Source of the DNA: a virus
Virus record (IMG/VR): IMGVR_UViG_3300031757_000021
Location: 1-23,824 of that record
Reading direction: 5' to 3' (one strand)
Length of the DNA: 23,824 nucleotides
How positions within the stretch are numbered: the stretch's first letter is position 1; each line of letters opens with the position of its first letter. Under the pieces are notes generated by a model. That model was not told the DNA's origin and did no database searches. It saw only the letters and a list, made by a program, of their open reading frames with translations. Positions 14,752 to 21,573 of this stretch are shown piece after piece. Both the position numbers and the translations under genes were made by a program.

Positions 14752-15387
14752 TTATACCGTGGTTTGTGAGATTAAAACTGTTGGCCAGACGGCCGGATAG
14801 GAATTGATGACGATGCGATTCTGTTGCTGAAGGCGCTCGACTCGGTCGATTTCCTGAAGCAGGTATTCCTCCGCCCGAGCCTCCTCTAAATTGCTTTTTT
14901 CATTTTGGGCTTCGGCCCTATAATGGTCGGCGATGCAGGCGGCTAAAAGATGCCGTTCGAGGAATTGCGGGATGTTTGTTTCCGAGCCGCCATAGTCGTC
15001 GCTCGGCACTTGCGATCCAACTACGTAGACAGTCGTTTCCGAAGTGTCTGCGGGCAGAACCAAGTAGCCCCCGATTAAACTATAACTAATTTGGCGAGCC
15101 GTGTCATCCTCCCAAGGGACTTTGTCCCAAACTGCGTATACGTCGAAGAGGTCGGAAGCGTTGTCGATCTGGACTGCCCTGTCGGCCTTTAAAGTGGCGG
15201 ACGAAACTGCGGCTACGGTCTTAGTTACTATGTTTATCAGTTCGGGCCATTTGGAACGTATCCACGCCCCGCGAACTCTATCGGTCAGGCTACGCTTCAG
15301 GGCCGTCTCCTCGGCGGTCAGGAGCGTGTCAACTCCGATGGCCGAAGTGAACCTATCCCTAAAAGCATTGTAGCTGACTGTCCTCAT
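14752..15387 (-). CDS. Head-tail adaptor (T7 gp11-like)
   Basis: A 211-residue protein. The N-terminal half has helices typical of podovirus adaptors (FRDRFTSAIGVDTLLTAEET and RVRGAWIRSKWPEL). A beta-rich middle (residues ~85-130, YAVWDKVPWED and GGYLVLPADTSE) follows. Next comes a helical bundle at 140-185 (IPQFLERHLLAACIADHYRAEAQ, then a long charged helix rich in Glu). The combination of a mid-protein beta sandwich and an IPxFLExxLLxACIADHYRAEGQ-like helix matches tail tubular protein A/adaptor families, which ring the portal and receive the nozzle. Its start overlaps the preceding stop as ATGA. Placement after the capsid gene and its terminator matches T7 gene 11. Confidence 0.7.
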   Translation of the reverse strand: MRTVSYNAFRDRFTSAIGVDTLLTAEETALKRSLTDRVRGAWIRSKWPELINIVTKTVAAVSSATLKADRAVQIDNASDLFDVYAVWDKVPWEDDTARQISYSLIGGYLVLPADTSETTVYVVGSQVPSDDYGGSETNIPQFLERHLLAACIADHYRAEAQNEKSNLEEARAEEYLLQEIDRVERLQQQNRIVINSYPAVWPTVLISQTTV

Positions 15388-15689
15388 CTAAGATTACATT
15401 CCGGATTGTCCCGGCGAAATTCTCTCATCCAAGTTGCATCCGAAGTACAACCGGGATTCTGCTGCTCATGGCGAATTAAAGTGGGCATGTCGTAGACGGC
15501 GGTTGGCCGTAGCCCTCCACCTGACTTCAGGTTCTTTTCGGCGTTGGCTCGAATGCGTCTCATGCGATCTTTGTAGCCTGCCTTTTCGGCAGCCTGCTCC
15601 CGATCCACTCGCTTGGCCAGTGACTCGGCAACTTCCCCATCGCTGACCCTTCCGCTAGAACCTTTTCTTACTATGATATTTACGCTCAT
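15384..15689 (-). CDS. Uncharacterised 101-aa charged protein after the capsid terminator
   Basis: A basic, hydrophilic protein. The N-terminus MSVNIIVRKGSSGRVSDGEV is strand-like, followed by a helix rich in Arg, Lys, Glu and Ala (about 22-58). The C-terminal half contains TAVYDMPTLIRHEQQNPGCT and MREFRRDNPECNL. Two cysteines (in NPGCT and NPECN) repeat an NPxC pattern, but a metal site is not evident. The start is the ATG at 15689 with a weak CGGA upstream. The gene lies just past a strong terminator hairpin, so its transcription needs read-through from the capsid operon. It overlaps the adaptor gene by four bases (ATGA). It may be a connector or assembly accessory; the family is unknown. 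Confidence 0.55.
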   Translation of the reverse strand: MSVNIIVRKGSSGRVSDGEVAESLAKRVDREQAAEKAGYKDRMRRIRANAEKNLKSGGGLRPTAVYDMPTLIRHEQQNPGCTSDATWMREFRRDNPECNLR

Positions 15690-15708
15690 TCCGATTGTTT
15701 GTTTGTTG

Positions 15709-15746
15709 AAAGAAAAGGGGGCCGGCCTTCCCCAAAGCCGGCCCCC
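15709..15746 (-). terminator. Intrinsic terminator after the major capsid gene
   Basis: A perfect 10-bp GC stem (GGGGGCCGGC at 15717-15726 pairing with GCCGGCCCCC at 15737-15746) with a 10-base loop lies 25 bases past the capsid stop codon. On the minus strand it is followed by TTTTCTTTC, the U-rich tract of a Rho-independent terminator; the plus-strand side has none. Because tail genes in the same direction start only about 20 bases further, it probably acts as a leaky attenuator that lowers tail-gene transcription relative to capsid, as T-phi does in T7. Confidence 0.85.
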
Positions 15747-15771
15747 GTAAACCCCATCCCTAAACTATGAA

Positions 15772-16992
15772 CTATATGATCGAACCAAGTGCGCGAGGGT
15801 TAGTCACGCATAGCGAAATCATGGCTTCTACGAATGCCCTCGGACCTGCTGCCAAGTCTGGAAGATTCTGAGTGGTGATGCCTTCGAGGAACTTCAAGCT
15901 GACCGTGTCGTCGCCCGGAATCAAGTAGGCTCGATTCGAGTTGAGGACGCCGTCGTCAGTGTTGTACCCTCTGGTCCAGAGTCCGCCTGTTCCAGCTCCG
16001 GCAGCCCCGGTTTGGCCAGTTATGGTAAATGTCGTCGGAGCCGTTACTGTTATGGCAAACGTCCCGTTGATTGCATCATTCCCAGTAACTCCGCTGATAG
16101 TAACAGTGTCGCCGGTCGTAAGCCCGTGAGCCGCAGTAGTCGTAATGACGGCAGGGTTCGCGGTCGAAGACGAAGTGATGGCAGAACCTACCTCGCGTCC
16201 CAAGAAGAGGTCAGGTATTACCTTAACCGTTCCGTAGTCCGACTGGTATTCGGTAATGCTGAGAGTCAATCGACCTCCGCCTACTTCTTGATTGAAAGCC
16301 GCAGAGTTTGCGTTGGCTCTCGACATGTCCGAGATCGCGTTAACGATGGCCGGGCCGGCGAACAAACGATAGTCTGTCTTCGATCCGGATGCTTCGTAAA
16401 CGGCCTGAAGAACCGAGCGCAAATTCGCTTCGGTCATTGCTCCCGGTGTACTGTAGTTGAAGCGTGAACCGGAAACGGACCTAACGCTCGCAGGAACGTC
16501 GGCGGCAACGGCGGCAGGATCGGACCAGATGCCCAGACCTTGCGACTTAGCGGCTACTGAACCGGACCCGGCTACTTGAGAAGCGCCAGAACCGATAACC
16601 GTTTCGATGTCAGTTTTCAGCTCGGTGAGCGACTTTGCCTTGGAGGCGGCCATGAGGCTCTCTCCGGGGGCTACGTCGATCATCTGAGCTTGGCGCGAAA
16701 CAGCGTAGGCTCGGCGAACCGTCTGGACACGATTCCCGAGGCGAACTCGGGAATTGATCTGGTCCTCAAAACCCGTGTTGAAAACCATGTCGACGCCGTC
16801 GATGACGCCGTTTGCGTCAGGGCTGGCGAGAACGTCCCCAAGCCATTCCGTAAGGACGGCCTTGGGAGCTGCGGACTGCTTCAATGTGGAATACATTGGA
16901 GTGGTTGAGGGCGAAACGAAGCGCAAAATATTTGCGAGGTCTTCCCTCGCGCCTTGCGTACTTGTAACGTTGAAACTTGTTGCTACTGCCAT
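15772..16992 (-). CDS. Major capsid protein, SU10/DUF5309-like HK97-fold type, with an inserted beta domain
   Basis: A 406-residue protein. REDLANILRFVSPSTTPMYS (16-35) followed by TEWLGDVLASPDANGVIDG is the recognisable N-terminal pattern of SU10-type capsid proteins. The central helix-rich region includes ELKTDIETVI and DYRLFAGPAIVNAISDMS, and the C-terminal part has YGTVKVIPDLFLGR (253-266) and NRAYLIPGDDTVSLKFLEG (353-371). Between these two lies an extra Thr/Val-rich domain (about 270-338), which explains why the protein is longer than the ~300-340 residues usual for the family. The ATG at 16992 is preceded by AGGAGG with a ten-base spacer. It follows the scaffold gene and is closed by a strong terminator, consistent with very high expression. 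It forms the capsid shell. Confidence 0.85.
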   Translation of the reverse strand: MAVATSFNVTSTQGAREDLANILRFVSPSTTPMYSTLKQSAAPKAVLTEWLGDVLASPDANGVIDGVDMVFNTGFEDQINSRVRLGNRVQTVRRAYAVSRQAQMIDVAPGESLMAASKAKSLTELKTDIETVIGSGASQVAGSGSVAAKSQGLGIWSDPAAVAADVPASVRSVSGSRFNYSTPGAMTEANLRSVLQAVYEASGSKTDYRLFAGPAIVNAISDMSRANANSAAFNQEVGGGRLTLSITEYQSDYGTVKVIPDLFLGREVGSAITSSSTANPAVITTTAAHGLTTGDTVTISGVTGNDAINGTFAITVTAPTTFTITGQTGAAGAGTGGLWTRGYNTDDGVLNSNRAYLIPGDDTVSLKFLEGITTQNLPDLAAGPRAFVEAMISLCVTNPRALGSII

Positions 16993-17002
16993 TTTTTATT
17001 TT

Positions 17003-17008
17003 CCTCCT
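17003..17008 (-). promoter_or_regulatory. Strong Shine-Dalgarno AGGAGG for the major capsid gene
   Basis: On the minus strand TAGGAGG lies ten bases before the ATG at 16992, within an A/T-rich 34-base gap after the scaffold stop. It is one of two full AGGAGG sites in the window and fits the need for hundreds of capsid copies. Confidence 0.85.
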
Positions 17009-17026
17009 AGAATTTTTTAAAAGATA

Positions 17027-18025
17027 TTAAGTTAGTAATTCGGCGAACTTTTCGGGGCTGATATTCCCCTGTGCGATAGCGGCTTTGATTTTCTTATCCT
17101 GTCTGTCAGTCTTCGGCGTTGGTGGCGGCGCCACGGATTCTTCGAGCGTTGCCGGAGGAGTTTTTGCCGGCGTCTTTTTGGCCGGCTTTTTCCCTTTCGC
17201 CTCGGCCTTGAGGGCCTGTATGCCCTTAACCAGAGTGGCGGCTACGAAATCCCCATTAGGCAGGCCGTCCAGTACGCGCTTATACTGCGGGCCATTTCTG
17301 ACCTGCTGGAAAAGCTCGTAGTTTTCGCCCGTCTGTTCGGCTAAGAAAGTGAAGGTCGAACTCGCGTCCGATGCCCACTGCTCCTTTGCCTGTAGGAATT
17401 GCGCCCGCTGCGGAATTTTCTCGGTCAGGTACTCGTCGGCGGCTGCGAATATCTCGCGGATTTCATCCCCGGAATATTCCTTTTCCCCGTCTTCGACGTA
17501 GTCCTTGCCCAGATGTTGAACTGCCCATTTCTTGGCGGCGATTGCTTCCTGACGAACTTTCTCCAAGCTCTCCATGTCGGCGATCTCCTCCAGAACCGGC
17601 GAACCTTGCGATTCGGCCTTTTGCGGTTGGGATTCGAGTGCTGCGATCTTGGCCTGCATGGCCTCGACCCTTTCCTCGGCAGTCTTACTCCGGCTTGTCA
17701 ACCGGCTTATCTGCTTCAAAAGCTTCCCTACCGCTTTGGGCGGTCCTTCGGCGGATTCTTCTTCGGCCTCTTCTTCGGCTTCCGTTTCCTCCCCCTCTTC
17801 CTCCTCGGACTGACTAGACTGTGAAAGAACGTCTTCTGCTTCGGCGTCTTCCTCTCCCGCTTCTGCCGTTTCACCGGCCTCAGGTTCGGTCGTCTCCGGT
17901 TCGGGCGATTCTTCGACACGCTCGATGAACGAGCTTGCCAATTCCTCGACTGTCGTCGGAGTGCCTGCGTTATCTTCTGCTCCCGAATCGTTACCCGGAG
18001 CCTCGGTAATTGTTTCCGTATCCAT
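17027..18025 (-). CDS. Capsid scaffolding protein
   Basis: A 332-residue protein. The first ~95 residues are extremely acidic (for example SEEEEGEETEAEEEAEEE). A coiled-coil helix (about 99-132, AVGKLLKQISRLTSRSKTAEE and following) comes next, then a helical middle. A Lys/Pro/Ala-rich linker (GKKPAKKTPAKTPP) ends in a short basic C-terminal helix (RQDKKIKAAIAQGNISPEKF). Acidic, elongated and helical, with a basic C-terminal capsid-binding element, directly upstream of the capsid gene: this is the standard profile of a phage scaffold that directs procapsid assembly and is then lost. No protease motif is visible, so it is probably not a protease fusion. A 93-base gap upstream holds a possible promoter. 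Confidence 0.8.
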   Translation of the reverse strand: MDTETITEAPGNDSGAEDNAGTPTTVEELASSFIERVEESPEPETTEPEAGETAEAGEEDAEAEDVLSQSSQSEEEEGEETEAEEEAEEESAEGPPKAVGKLLKQISRLTSRSKTAEERVEAMQAKIAALESQPQKAESQGSPVLEEIADMESLEKVRQEAIAAKKWAVQHLGKDYVEDGEKEYSGDEIREIFAAADEYLTEKIPQRAQFLQAKEQWASDASSTFTFLAEQTGENYELFQQVRNGPQYKRVLDGLPNGDFVAATLVKGIQALKAEAKGKKPAKKTPAKTPPATLEESVAPPPTPKTDRQDKKIKAAIAQGNISPEKFAELLT

Positions 18026-18058
18026 TTTCTGCGTTTTAAGAAGTTCGCCGTCTTACCT

Positions 18059-18074
18059 GCGGACCGAAGCCCGC
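18059..18074 (-). promoter_or_regulatory. UUCG-capped RNA hairpin in the leader of the scaffold-capsid genes
   Basis: The minus strand reads GCGGGC-TTCG-GTCCGC, a six-pair stem (one G-U pair) closed by C(UUCG)G, an exceptionally stable tetraloop. No T-run follows, so it is not an intrinsic terminator. It sits just past a promoter-like site and about 33 bases before the scaffold ATG, and could protect the mRNA 5' end or be a processing site. Confidence 0.45.
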
Positions 18075-18082
18075 CAACTTTT

Positions 18083-18091
18083 ATATTAGCA
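18083..18091 (-). promoter_or_regulatory. Possible extended -10 promoter for the scaffold-capsid genes
   Basis: In the 93-base gap before the scaffold gene the minus strand reads TGCTAATAT followed by AAAAG: an extended -10 (TGn) plus a hexamer one or two bases from TATAAT. No convincing -35 is present, which extended -10 promoters can tolerate. It would start RNA just before the UUCG hairpin. Confidence is low because it rests on one short motif. Confidence 0.35.
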
Positions 18092-18118
18092 CCTCGGCCG
18101 GCTACTTTCTCAGGAAAC

Positions 18119-18514
18119 TTAAAGCAGGTGGAAGGCGGCCTTGTACGGCTCGTAGCGGCCCTTGCTGGTCGGGTTGTGCGGAAACAGTTTTACCGCCTTG
18201 GCTTTCCCCGTCAGCTCCTTCGGGAAAACGTACCATGTCCGGAAGTCCGGAACGTCGACGTATAACGCCATAAAGTCGAAGGCGTCCGGGGCATAACTGG
18301 CGATAACCACTTTGTAGCCCGAGGATTCGCGGTAGCGCGTCCCCTTGATCTGAACTCGCTTCAGGCCGAGCCGGCTATCGGTAATGACGTCATAAGGCAA
18401 ATAATCCCCCTCGGGTTGGCTGACCGCGATGCCCCGTTTCAGGCATTCGGTCGTAAAGAGGCTCTCGTAATAACTGCCCTGACTCTTCGCCGAGTCCCGG
18501 TAGTCAGCCGTCAT
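18119..18514 (-). CDS. PD-(D/E)XK nuclease-like protein
   Basis: A 131-residue protein. The order of motifs fits the PD-(D/E)XK fold as seen in Holliday-junction-resolvase-like and PF11645-type enzymes. An N-terminal helix carries Glu17 (GSYYESLF). An exposed GIAVSQPEGDYLPYDVI segment holds Asp42. VQIKGT (54-59) has Gln55-x-Lys57 as the catalytic half-motif. Strands YKVVIAS and FMALYVDVP and an aromatic YVFPKE follow. The size equals a single minimal nuclease domain. It lies between portal-side small genes and the scaffold, an unusual place for a nuclease; a role in resolving branched DNA before packaging is plausible. The ATG at 18514 has AGAAGAGG immediately before it. Confidence 0.7.
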   Translation of the reverse strand: MTADYRDSAKSQGSYYESLFTTECLKRGIAVSQPEGDYLPYDVITDSRLGLKRVQIKGTRYRESSGYKVVIASYAPDAFDFMALYVDVPDFRTWYVFPKELTGKAKAVKLFPHNPTSKGRYEPYKAAFHLL

Positions 18515-18520
18515 CCTCTT

Positions 18521-18628
18521 CTAAGTCGATGTCGCATCGTCCAAGTCGGACTCTTCGAGGTAACGGCTCAACAAGGCCCGAACCTCGTTCGCAAACATTT
18601 CATGCGGGGTTAGATTACTCCTCGGCAT
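18521..18628 (-). CDS. Possible 35-aa protein
   Basis: A short ORF from the ATG at 18628 to a TAG at 18521-18523. The product, MPRSNLTPHEMFANEV then RALLSRYLEESDLDD and a short tail, looks like one amphipathic helix with an acidic end. It overlaps the end of the 68-aa gene by 14 bases and stops six bases before the nuclease-like gene, filling a gap that would otherwise be about 100 bases in a densely packed operon. No family is recognised. Very short ORFs arise by chance, so this is tentative. Confidence 0.4.
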   Translation of the reverse strand: MPRSNLTPHEMFANEVRALLSRYLEESDLDDATST

Positions 18629-18821
18629 GGCTGAAAACTCGAAGCAGCCGGTCGAAGGCCGAAATCTCTCCGGCCAGACGAGCCAACTTCTGAGGGTTGT
18701 CGAGAAGCTCGGGAGTCTGGAAGTCCAGCATGGCCGTCTCCAGCTCGACCTTTATGTGGTCGAGAATACAATCCCAGTCCTCGCGTGTATGTAGTTTAAG
18801 AAGTGCTTCTTGAAGATTCAT
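18615..18821 (-). CDS. Small helical protein downstream of the portal gene
   Basis: A 68-residue, entirely helical, acidic protein with leucine-rich periodicity (LQEALLKLHTREDWDCIL, then LARLAGEISAFDRLLRVF). The pattern suggests a helical hairpin or coiled-coil dimer. Proteins of this size and shape frequently lie between portal and scaffold genes in podoviruses, where a head-assembly role is supposed but not proven. Its ATG at 18821 overlaps the stop of the 41-aa membrane ORF (ATGA), which supports both genes being translated. No enzyme motif or membrane segment is present. Confidence 0.6.
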   Translation of the reverse strand: MNLQEALLKLHTREDWDCILDHIKVELETAMLDFQTPELLDNPQKLARLAGEISAFDRLLRVFSHAEE

Positions 18822-18943
18822 AAGAAAAAGATTTTGGCGATCTGGCCGAGGATAAGAAAAAGCATGTCGGTCAAGGCTTCACGCTCTACGAAGAACAAAA
18901 TGAAAACTACCAGCCAGTATAATTCCTTTTGGACATGGCCCAT
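18818..18943 (-). CDS. 41-aa hydrophobic membrane protein coupled to the portal gene
   Basis: A short ORF whose ATG lies in a TAATG overlap with the portal stop and whose TGA lies in an ATGA overlap with the next gene. The product begins MGHVQKE, then two hydrophobic stretches, LYWLVVFILFFV (about 8-19) and MLFLILGQIAKIFFL (about 27-41), separated by a charged turn (EREALTD). This is the profile of a tiny two-span (hairpin) membrane protein. Exact stop/start overlaps on both sides argue that it is a real gene. It might be a holin-like protein or a membrane-associated assembly factor; its place in the head operon rather than the lysis cluster is odd. The function is unknown. Confidence 0.6.
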   Translation of the reverse strand: MGHVQKELYWLVVFILFFVEREALTDMLFLILGQIAKIFFL

Positions 18944-21015
18944 TAGCCCGTGGCCGGAACGTTACCCGGCGGCGCTCCTAGCTGGCCCGTTAAAGCGTTC
19001 CTCTGTTGTGTTTGCTGAAATTCGAGCTGAGAAGCATAATTCTGTAGTCTGGCCGCAAACTGTTCGTCGGTCTGCATTCGCTCCTGAATGTCCGAAGCCG
19101 GTATTTCTTCCGTTCCTTGGAGATACTGCTGAAGCATTTGCAGGCGTAGCTGAACGTTGGCGCTCTCGGGAGCGTTGACGACCTGCCCGCTGAAGATTTT
19201 GGCGATATCCTCGGAAGTCTCCATGACCTCCTTGTTCGTTGCCTCCTCTGCCGGCGCTATCAGCTTCGAGGCCAGACCCGGATCGATGGCCTCTAAGAAA
19301 GTTTGCAGGAACGCATCGTAGCGAGCTTGGCCCTGCCGGTCGTACTGCGAAAGCACTTGGCCGACAGTCTCCAGCTTTTTCACTACCGCAGCCTCGTCGG
19401 CATTATTCGCATTCCATGAAATCTGAAAATCATATTCATCTGCCGCTTGGTCCATGAGTAGCTGAACGCCCTGCTCCGAGCCAGTGACTCTGAACCACTG
19501 TTCCGGATTTCCATACTGCCTCTCCATCGCCCAGAACTGGCGAAGTACTTGAGTCCAGCCGTGCAGCCAGTTGTTGACTAACGCTTGACGCATCACGTTA
19601 GCCTCGACCGCATCCGCTTCGCTAGTCGCCCGACCAGTCACTTTATCGGCCAACTGGCGGAGCTGCATTTCCACCTCCATCGAGGCAGGCGAATACTTCG
19701 GAATTTCAGCAAACCCAAATTCGCCACGCCGGCGGACAGGTATAACGGAGCCGGGTCCGACCTGCTCGGGCTTTCTGCCGGCCATTACTTCCATAGGCGG
19801 CAACGTGGACATGGAGGCGCGATCTCTTCGACTATCTAATTCCGTCTTGACCGCGAGCTGATACGAGCGGAGCAATTCGGGATAGCCTCGGCTATCGAAC
19901 AGTCTGCGGGACAAATGTTCTCGAGTGATCGCGACGAAGGGATAGCCGTCTCCGTACATCTCGGTTGAGTACTTCGCGAAGCCCTCGACCGTCTCGCTGA
20001 AAATGGTAGTGGTACAGATCGGAACGCCGTCTTCATCGATCTCCTTGCGATAGCAGGTGATTAGACGAATCAAGCCCTCGTACTGGTCGAACGAGCCATA
20101 GCCGCCGGTGACGTAGGTATTGAACATCTCGGGGTTTTGGGCAGGAAAATCGCCCTGACTGTTCTCGATACAGTCCTCGACGAACTCGGAATCCCAATTC
20201 CCGGTAATGACCATTTCCTTGGCCTGCTCGGGCGTTAGATAATGGACGCAGTAGACCGCTCTGGCCGCTTGCAAATCCAACACGTTCGAGTCCACGATCA
20301 AATCCCTGCCCAGCTCATACGCCTTTACCGAAGGACGATTGGCCGTGACTTTCTCCGAGGGAATTTCCGTAACGCCGTCCTTCCGAAGCTCGTTCACCAT
20401 CCGGGTAATCCGCTTCTTGCGAAGATTCGGGAATACGCCCTGAAGCATTTCCACTACCGTCTCCTTCATGTCCGGATCAAGAATAGCCGCAGCCACTTCG
20501 GGGGCTTGCTGCTCGATTTCCGCGATGGAGATGGGCTTGTAGATTCTTTTTACTTCCCGCTTCCAGTACACGCCCAAGAAAGCAATGCCCTGTTCGAGTA
20601 GAAGGTTTGCCGCGACTCCCGCTTCCCGTGGAAGCTCCGACATCGAGTCGAGCCGCCAACGCATAAAGTCCGTAACGGTCTTGGCGGTCGGAATGTCGCC
20701 CGACTCGACCGGCGAGGCCAAAAGATTGCCCTTGTTCAAACTGCTCGTAAGCAGGGCTACGTCCCCGTCGATCAAAGGGTTGATTAGATTCGGCTCTAAA
20801 TCACTTGCCCCCGGCCAAGGGAATGCCCCCTGCCCTTCCTTCTGGCCGTTCCTTCCCTTGCCCGGCCATTCGTTCCGACGACTCTCGCGAGCCTCCTCGG
20901 CCTTGCTCTGCCAGTAGCTAAGATTGTTCCGGCATCGCTCCAGATCGGATTTTAAAAAGTCTACGTCGGGACTGTCCCGATCAAATTCTTGCAGGTCCTT
21001 TTCGCTAGTTTCCAT
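18943..21015 (-). CDS. Portal protein
   Basis: A 690-residue protein. A charged helical N-terminus (1-60) precedes GAFPWPGASDLEPNLINPLID (63-83), a typical motif of podovirus and SU10-like portal proteins. Next come a helical/beta core with LLEQGIAFLGVYWKRE, a clip/stem region with YPFVAITREHL and GYPELLRSYQLAVKTELDSR, and a Gln-rich C-terminal crown (about 620-690). The size is in the range of large podovirus portals (600-730). It forms the dodecameric ring at one capsid vertex through which the terminase pumps DNA. Its start is three bases past the sigma-like gene, with AAGG six bases upstream of the ATG. Nothing is truncated. Confidence 0.85.
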   Translation of the reverse strand: METSEKDLQEFDRDSPDVDFLKSDLERCRNNLSYWQSKAEEARESRRNEWPGKGRNGQKEGQGAFPWPGASDLEPNLINPLIDGDVALLTSSLNKGNLLASPVESGDIPTAKTVTDFMRWRLDSMSELPREAGVAANLLLEQGIAFLGVYWKREVKRIYKPISIAEIEQQAPEVAAAILDPDMKETVVEMLQGVFPNLRKKRITRMVNELRKDGVTEIPSEKVTANRPSVKAYELGRDLIVDSNVLDLQAARAVYCVHYLTPEQAKEMVITGNWDSEFVEDCIENSQGDFPAQNPEMFNTYVTGGYGSFDQYEGLIRLITCYRKEIDEDGVPICTTTIFSETVEGFAKYSTEMYGDGYPFVAITREHLSRRLFDSRGYPELLRSYQLAVKTELDSRRDRASMSTLPPMEVMAGRKPEQVGPGSVIPVRRRGEFGFAEIPKYSPASMEVEMQLRQLADKVTGRATSEADAVEANVMRQALVNNWLHGWTQVLRQFWAMERQYGNPEQWFRVTGSEQGVQLLMDQAADEYDFQISWNANNADEAAVVKKLETVGQVLSQYDRQGQARYDAFLQTFLEAIDPGLASKLIAPAEEATNKEVMETSEDIAKIFSGQVVNAPESANVQLRLQMLQQYLQGTEEIPASDIQERMQTDEQFAARLQNYASQLEFQQTQQRNALTGQLGAPPGNVPATG

Positions 21016-21018
21016 ATT

Positions 21019-21249
21019 TTACCTTACCATTTTTAAATGTAATTTTCTCAAAGCCTTCGCCTCGATCCGCTGGATAGTGTCGTTGGATACGCCCGTGAAG
21101 TCCGCTATCTGATCCAGCGAATACTGGCGAGGCTCGCGGCCCTGCAAGACGGCCAAGCCCTCCTCGACCACCATCGAAGCGAGCAGGGCGTCCAGCCTGC
21201 GATTCCGCTCTTCGAGGGTCTCAAGCAAGACGGTAGAGTCCCGGCTCAT
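21019..21249 (-). CDS. Sigma-70 region 4-like helix-turn-helix protein
   Basis: A 76-residue protein. The N-terminal 40 residues form a charged helix (EERNRRLDALLASMVVEEGL). Residues ~42-72 (YSLDQIADFTGVSNDTIQRI, then EAKALRKLHLKM) match the sigma-70 region 4.2 pattern (YTLxEIGxxxGVSxxxIxxIExKALxKL). Only this domain is present, so it cannot be a full sigma factor. It may bind promoter DNA as a regulator, contact host RNA polymerase like other region-4-like phage factors, or recognise DNA during packaging. The ATG at 21249 overlaps the previous HTH gene by 29 bases. Location between terminase and portal suggests either late-gene control or a packaging role. Confidence 0.7.
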   Translation of the reverse strand: MSRDSTVLLETLEERNRRLDALLASMVVEEGLAVLQGREPRQYSLDQIADFTGVSNDTIQRIEAKALRKLHLKMVR

Positions 21250-21571
21250 ATTCGCACTCGATGACCCGTATTATCGAATTAGGGCGATAATTGAAATTAG
21301 GCCGGACCACGCACTTGGCCATGTCGCTACGCTCCCCGAAATAAATACCAATCAAACGAGGGTTCGGGTATTTTTTCAGCACTCTGGCTTCGACCGGCTT
21401 GGGCGTTAGGTCCGGCGGAGGAGGCGGGGGCGGCTTACCGCTCATCCGCTTTACGACCGCCTGACAGGTCGAGCGAGCATAGCCGCTCTCGGCGGATAGT
21501 TTGGCCCAGCTCATGCCGGCTTCCCGCAAAGCCACGATTTTCAATTCCTCCTCCTCGGTTATCTTTCCCAT
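21221..21571 (-). CDS. Helix-turn-helix protein with polyproline linker, possible small terminase or regulator
   Basis: A 116-residue protein. Residues ~4-45 form a homeodomain-like HTH (EEEELKIVALREAGMSWAKL and SGYARSTCQAVVKRM), as in resolvases, transposases and many small terminase subunits. A linker of seven consecutive prolines (about 48-54) separates it from a C-terminal beta-rich domain (LIGIYFGERSDMAKCVVRPN, IIRVIECEYEPGLYRL) that I do not recognise. It starts two bases after the large terminase stop and runs into the sigma-like gene. A small terminase is expected nearby and this is the best candidate, but TerS usually precedes TerL and is usually longer, so a transcription regulator is equally possible. 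Confidence 0.5.
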   Translation of the reverse strand: MGKITEEEELKIVALREAGMSWAKLSAESGYARSTCQAVVKRMSGKPPPPPPPDLTPKPVEARVLKKYPNPRLIGIYFGERSDMAKCVVRPNFNYRPNSIIRVIECEYEPGLYRLA

Positions 21572-21573
21572 AA

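Noticed and set aside
17371-17824. Plus-strand ORFs of 141-148 aa opposite the scaffold gene
   Set aside because: They mirror the Glu-rich codons of the scaffold as Ser/Phe/Leu runs; classic antisense shadows.
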